DNA of 7,838 nucleotides from Candidatus Firestoneibacteriota bacterium (GTDB lineage Bacteria > JACRDZ01). The notes under the pieces are model-generated. The model saw nothing but the letters and a program-made list of their open reading frames with translations. It made no database searches and was not told where the DNA came from. The stretch is from the NCBI GenBank assembly GCA_016212735.1, contig JACRDZ010000201.1, forward strand, positions 1 to 7,838. Direction: 5' to 3'. The position numbers and the translations under genes were made by a program. Of the stretch, positions 6,737-7,838 are shown piece after piece; position 1 is the first letter of the stretch; every line of letters begins with the position of its first letter.

Positions 6737-7838
6737 ATGAAATTTAAAATAAAATGTAATCCGGACGATTTTATTGTTAAGGAAATAGCCCCTCTCCCTC
6801 TTTCAGATAAAGGAGAATATGGTGTTTATCTTCTGCATAAAAAAGTTTGGAATACTGTTGAGCTTTTATATCAGCTTTCAAAAGAATTAAATATTCCTTT
6901 TAAACATTTCTCGTTTGGCGGGAAAAAAGATAAATATGCAACAACAACACAGTATATAACAATAAGAAGTCCAAAAATTTTTACGTGTAAAAAAAACAAA
7001 TATTCATTAGAATTCTGTGGTTTTACGGATATACCAATGTCTCCGGATGTGATACAGGGAAATAAATTTGAAATAACAGTAAGAGATATAATTGAAACAG
7101 ATATAGAAAAAGCTCTTAAAGAAATAGAAAATATAAAATCCAAAGGATATCCAAATTATTTTGATGATCAAAGATTCGGAAGTTTTAACAAAGAATACGG
7201 ATTTATAGCTCTAGACATACTTAAACGTCATTATAGCAACGCACTTAAAAATTATTTGATATCTCTTAGTGAATTTAAAAAAAAGGACTTTTATAATAAT
7301 CATTGGAATGATTGGAATCTCTGTCTTAAAAGATCCTCAACAAATATTGAAAAAAAAATATTTGGTTACCTTATTAAAAATCCGAAGTATTTCCTTTCTA
7401 TTCTTAAACAAATTCCAAAAGAAGGATTATCCAACCATTTCAGCTCATATAATGCTTTTATATGGAATGAAGTATTAAGACAAATTATAATAATAAAATC
7501 ATCTAAAGAATTAGCAAATTACAAAGGAGCAATTGGAAATTATGTATTTTATAAGGAATTAGATGAAAGAGATTTTAAATATCTTGAACTTCTGGATATA
7601 CCAACATTACCCTATAAATCTATGGGTGGAGATATTTTTATTGATGAAATCTATAATAAGATAATGGAAAATCATGAAATAAAATATTCAATGTTCAATA
7701 AAATGAAATTAAGACAGGTGAAGCTAATTGGGAAGAGATCAGGCCAGAAGAATAAAAACCTGCCGCCGGGGATAACAGCGGCAGGTTTAAGGTTTACTGG
7801 TGGAGCTTTTTTATTTCAGACAAGGGTGTGGGTTCAAA
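6737..7838 (+). CDS. truD: tRNA pseudouridine(13) synthase TruD, open at window end
   Basis: TruD converts U13 of tRNA to pseudouridine. The frame opens at ATG 6737 and has no stop before the window end (367 codons). Family motifs are clear: PDDFIVKE (9-16), corresponding to the DFxVxE strand; GGKKDKYATTTQ (61-72), with the catalytic aspartate as Asp65; and NYFDDQRFG (140-148), the conserved tRNA/active-site block. The TRUD insertion domain follows (about 155-310), with SSYNAFIWNEVL near its end. The start lies 6 nt after the lipoprotein stop with no real Shine-Dalgarno, so translation probably depends on coupling to the upstream gene, or uses its own weak site. From about residue 333 (near 7733) the sequence stops looking like TruD. 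The expected C-terminal strand (family pattern F.LPxGsYAT) is not visible by 367 codons, and GC rises from about 23% to about 46%. The C-terminus is therefore doubtful: it may be truncated, replaced or chimeric. Confidence 0.88.
   Translation, partial: MKFKIKCNPDDFIVKEIAPLPLSDKGEYGVYLLHKKVWNTVELLYQLSKELNIPFKHFSFGGKKDKYATTTQYITIRSPKIFTCKKNKYSLEFCGFTDIPMSPDVIQGNKFEITVRDIIETDIEKALKEIENIKSKGYPNYFDDQRFGSFNKEYGFIALDILKRHYSNALKNYLISLSEFKKKDFYNNHWNDWNLCLKRSSTNIEKKIFGYLIKNPKYFLSILKQIPKEGLSNHFSSYNAFIWNEVLRQIIIIKSSKELANYKGAIGNYVFYKELDERDFKYLELLDIPTLPYKSMGGDIFIDEIYNKIMENHEIKYSMFNKMKLRQVKLIGKRSGQKNKNLPPGITAAGLRFTGGAFLFQTRVWVQ
7756..7788 (+). other. Strong GC-rich hairpin at the end of the truD frame
   Basis: AAACCTGCCGC (7756-7766) and GCGGCAGGTTT (7778-7788) form a perfect 11-bp stem around an 11-nt loop. 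An A-tract precedes it and TTTAAGG follows, so it has the outline of a weak bidirectional intrinsic terminator. It lies inside the still-open truD reading frame, in a stretch whose composition differs from the rest of the gene. It may be a terminator belonging to an inserted or joined sequence. Confidence 0.5.

Noticed and set aside
7269..7478. 69-residue plus-strand open frame within truD in another frame
   Set aside because: The truD frame through this region is continuous and matches the TruD insertion domain; the alternative frame is Lys/Ile-rich noise.
7740..7838. End of window resembles a tRNA or tmRNA 3' half (GTGGG followed by TTCAAA, like a T arm)
   Set aside because: No matching anticodon arm, D arm or acceptor 5' strand can be drawn upstream, and no tmRNA 5' signature is present in the preceding 350 bases. 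The closing side of the T stem would lie outside the window, so it cannot be supported.

Overview
This is a 7.8-kb AT-rich piece of a bacterial chromosome, roughly 30% GC by eye. It carries housekeeping genes on the minus strand and a very large surface lipoprotein gene followed by truD on the plus strand. Clear Shine-Dalgarno sites, a CCA-encoding tRNA gene, a lipobox protein with Gram-negative-style extracellular domains, and TruD together point to a diderm bacterium. The FN3 flavour (SYNIYW, SPY.H, TAVN.YGE) is, from general knowledge, frequent in spirochaetes, deltaproteobacteria, Nitrospirota and uncultivated lineages. I cannot name the taxon.

Minus strand, reading right to left: a good sigma70-like promoter (about 1873-1901), tRNA-Arg(CCU) (1756-1833), ychF (640-1737, TTG start only 18 nt after the tRNA CCA), a 94-nt gap with a perfect AT-rich hairpin and an internal TATAAT, then rpsF (168-545). 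All three are spaced as one transcription unit. Immediately beyond rpsF, at the window edge, is a 144-bp near-palindromic element (1-144). It looks like a MITE/REP-type repeat and lies where ssb/rpsR/rplI usually follow rpsF.

Plus strand: after a 223-bp divergent intergenic region comes a 1557-residue lipoprotein (2057-6730). It has a lipobox Cys34, a CarboxypepD_reg/PEGA-like domain, eight tandem FN3 domains of about 91 residues, a BACON-like domain, an Ig/cadherin-like domain, a right-handed beta-helix with GGGI coils, and a C-terminal ninth FN3-like domain. Six nucleotides later truD (tRNA pseudouridine-13 synthase) begins at 6737 and stays open to the window end. Its last ~110 bases differ sharply from the rest of the gene: GC roughly doubles, a strong GC-rich hairpin appears, and the expected TruD C-terminal motif is missing.

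Two start sites that a plain longest-ORF reading gets wrong are corrected here. The ychF frame runs open into the tRNA gene, and the rpsF frame runs open to a GTG that is part of its own Shine-Dalgarno. I found no CRISPR array, no transposase, and no clear new defence or biosynthetic system. The most unusual items are the edge palindrome, the tRNA-ychF leader arrangement, the modular adhesin-like lipoprotein, and the composition break at the end of truD.
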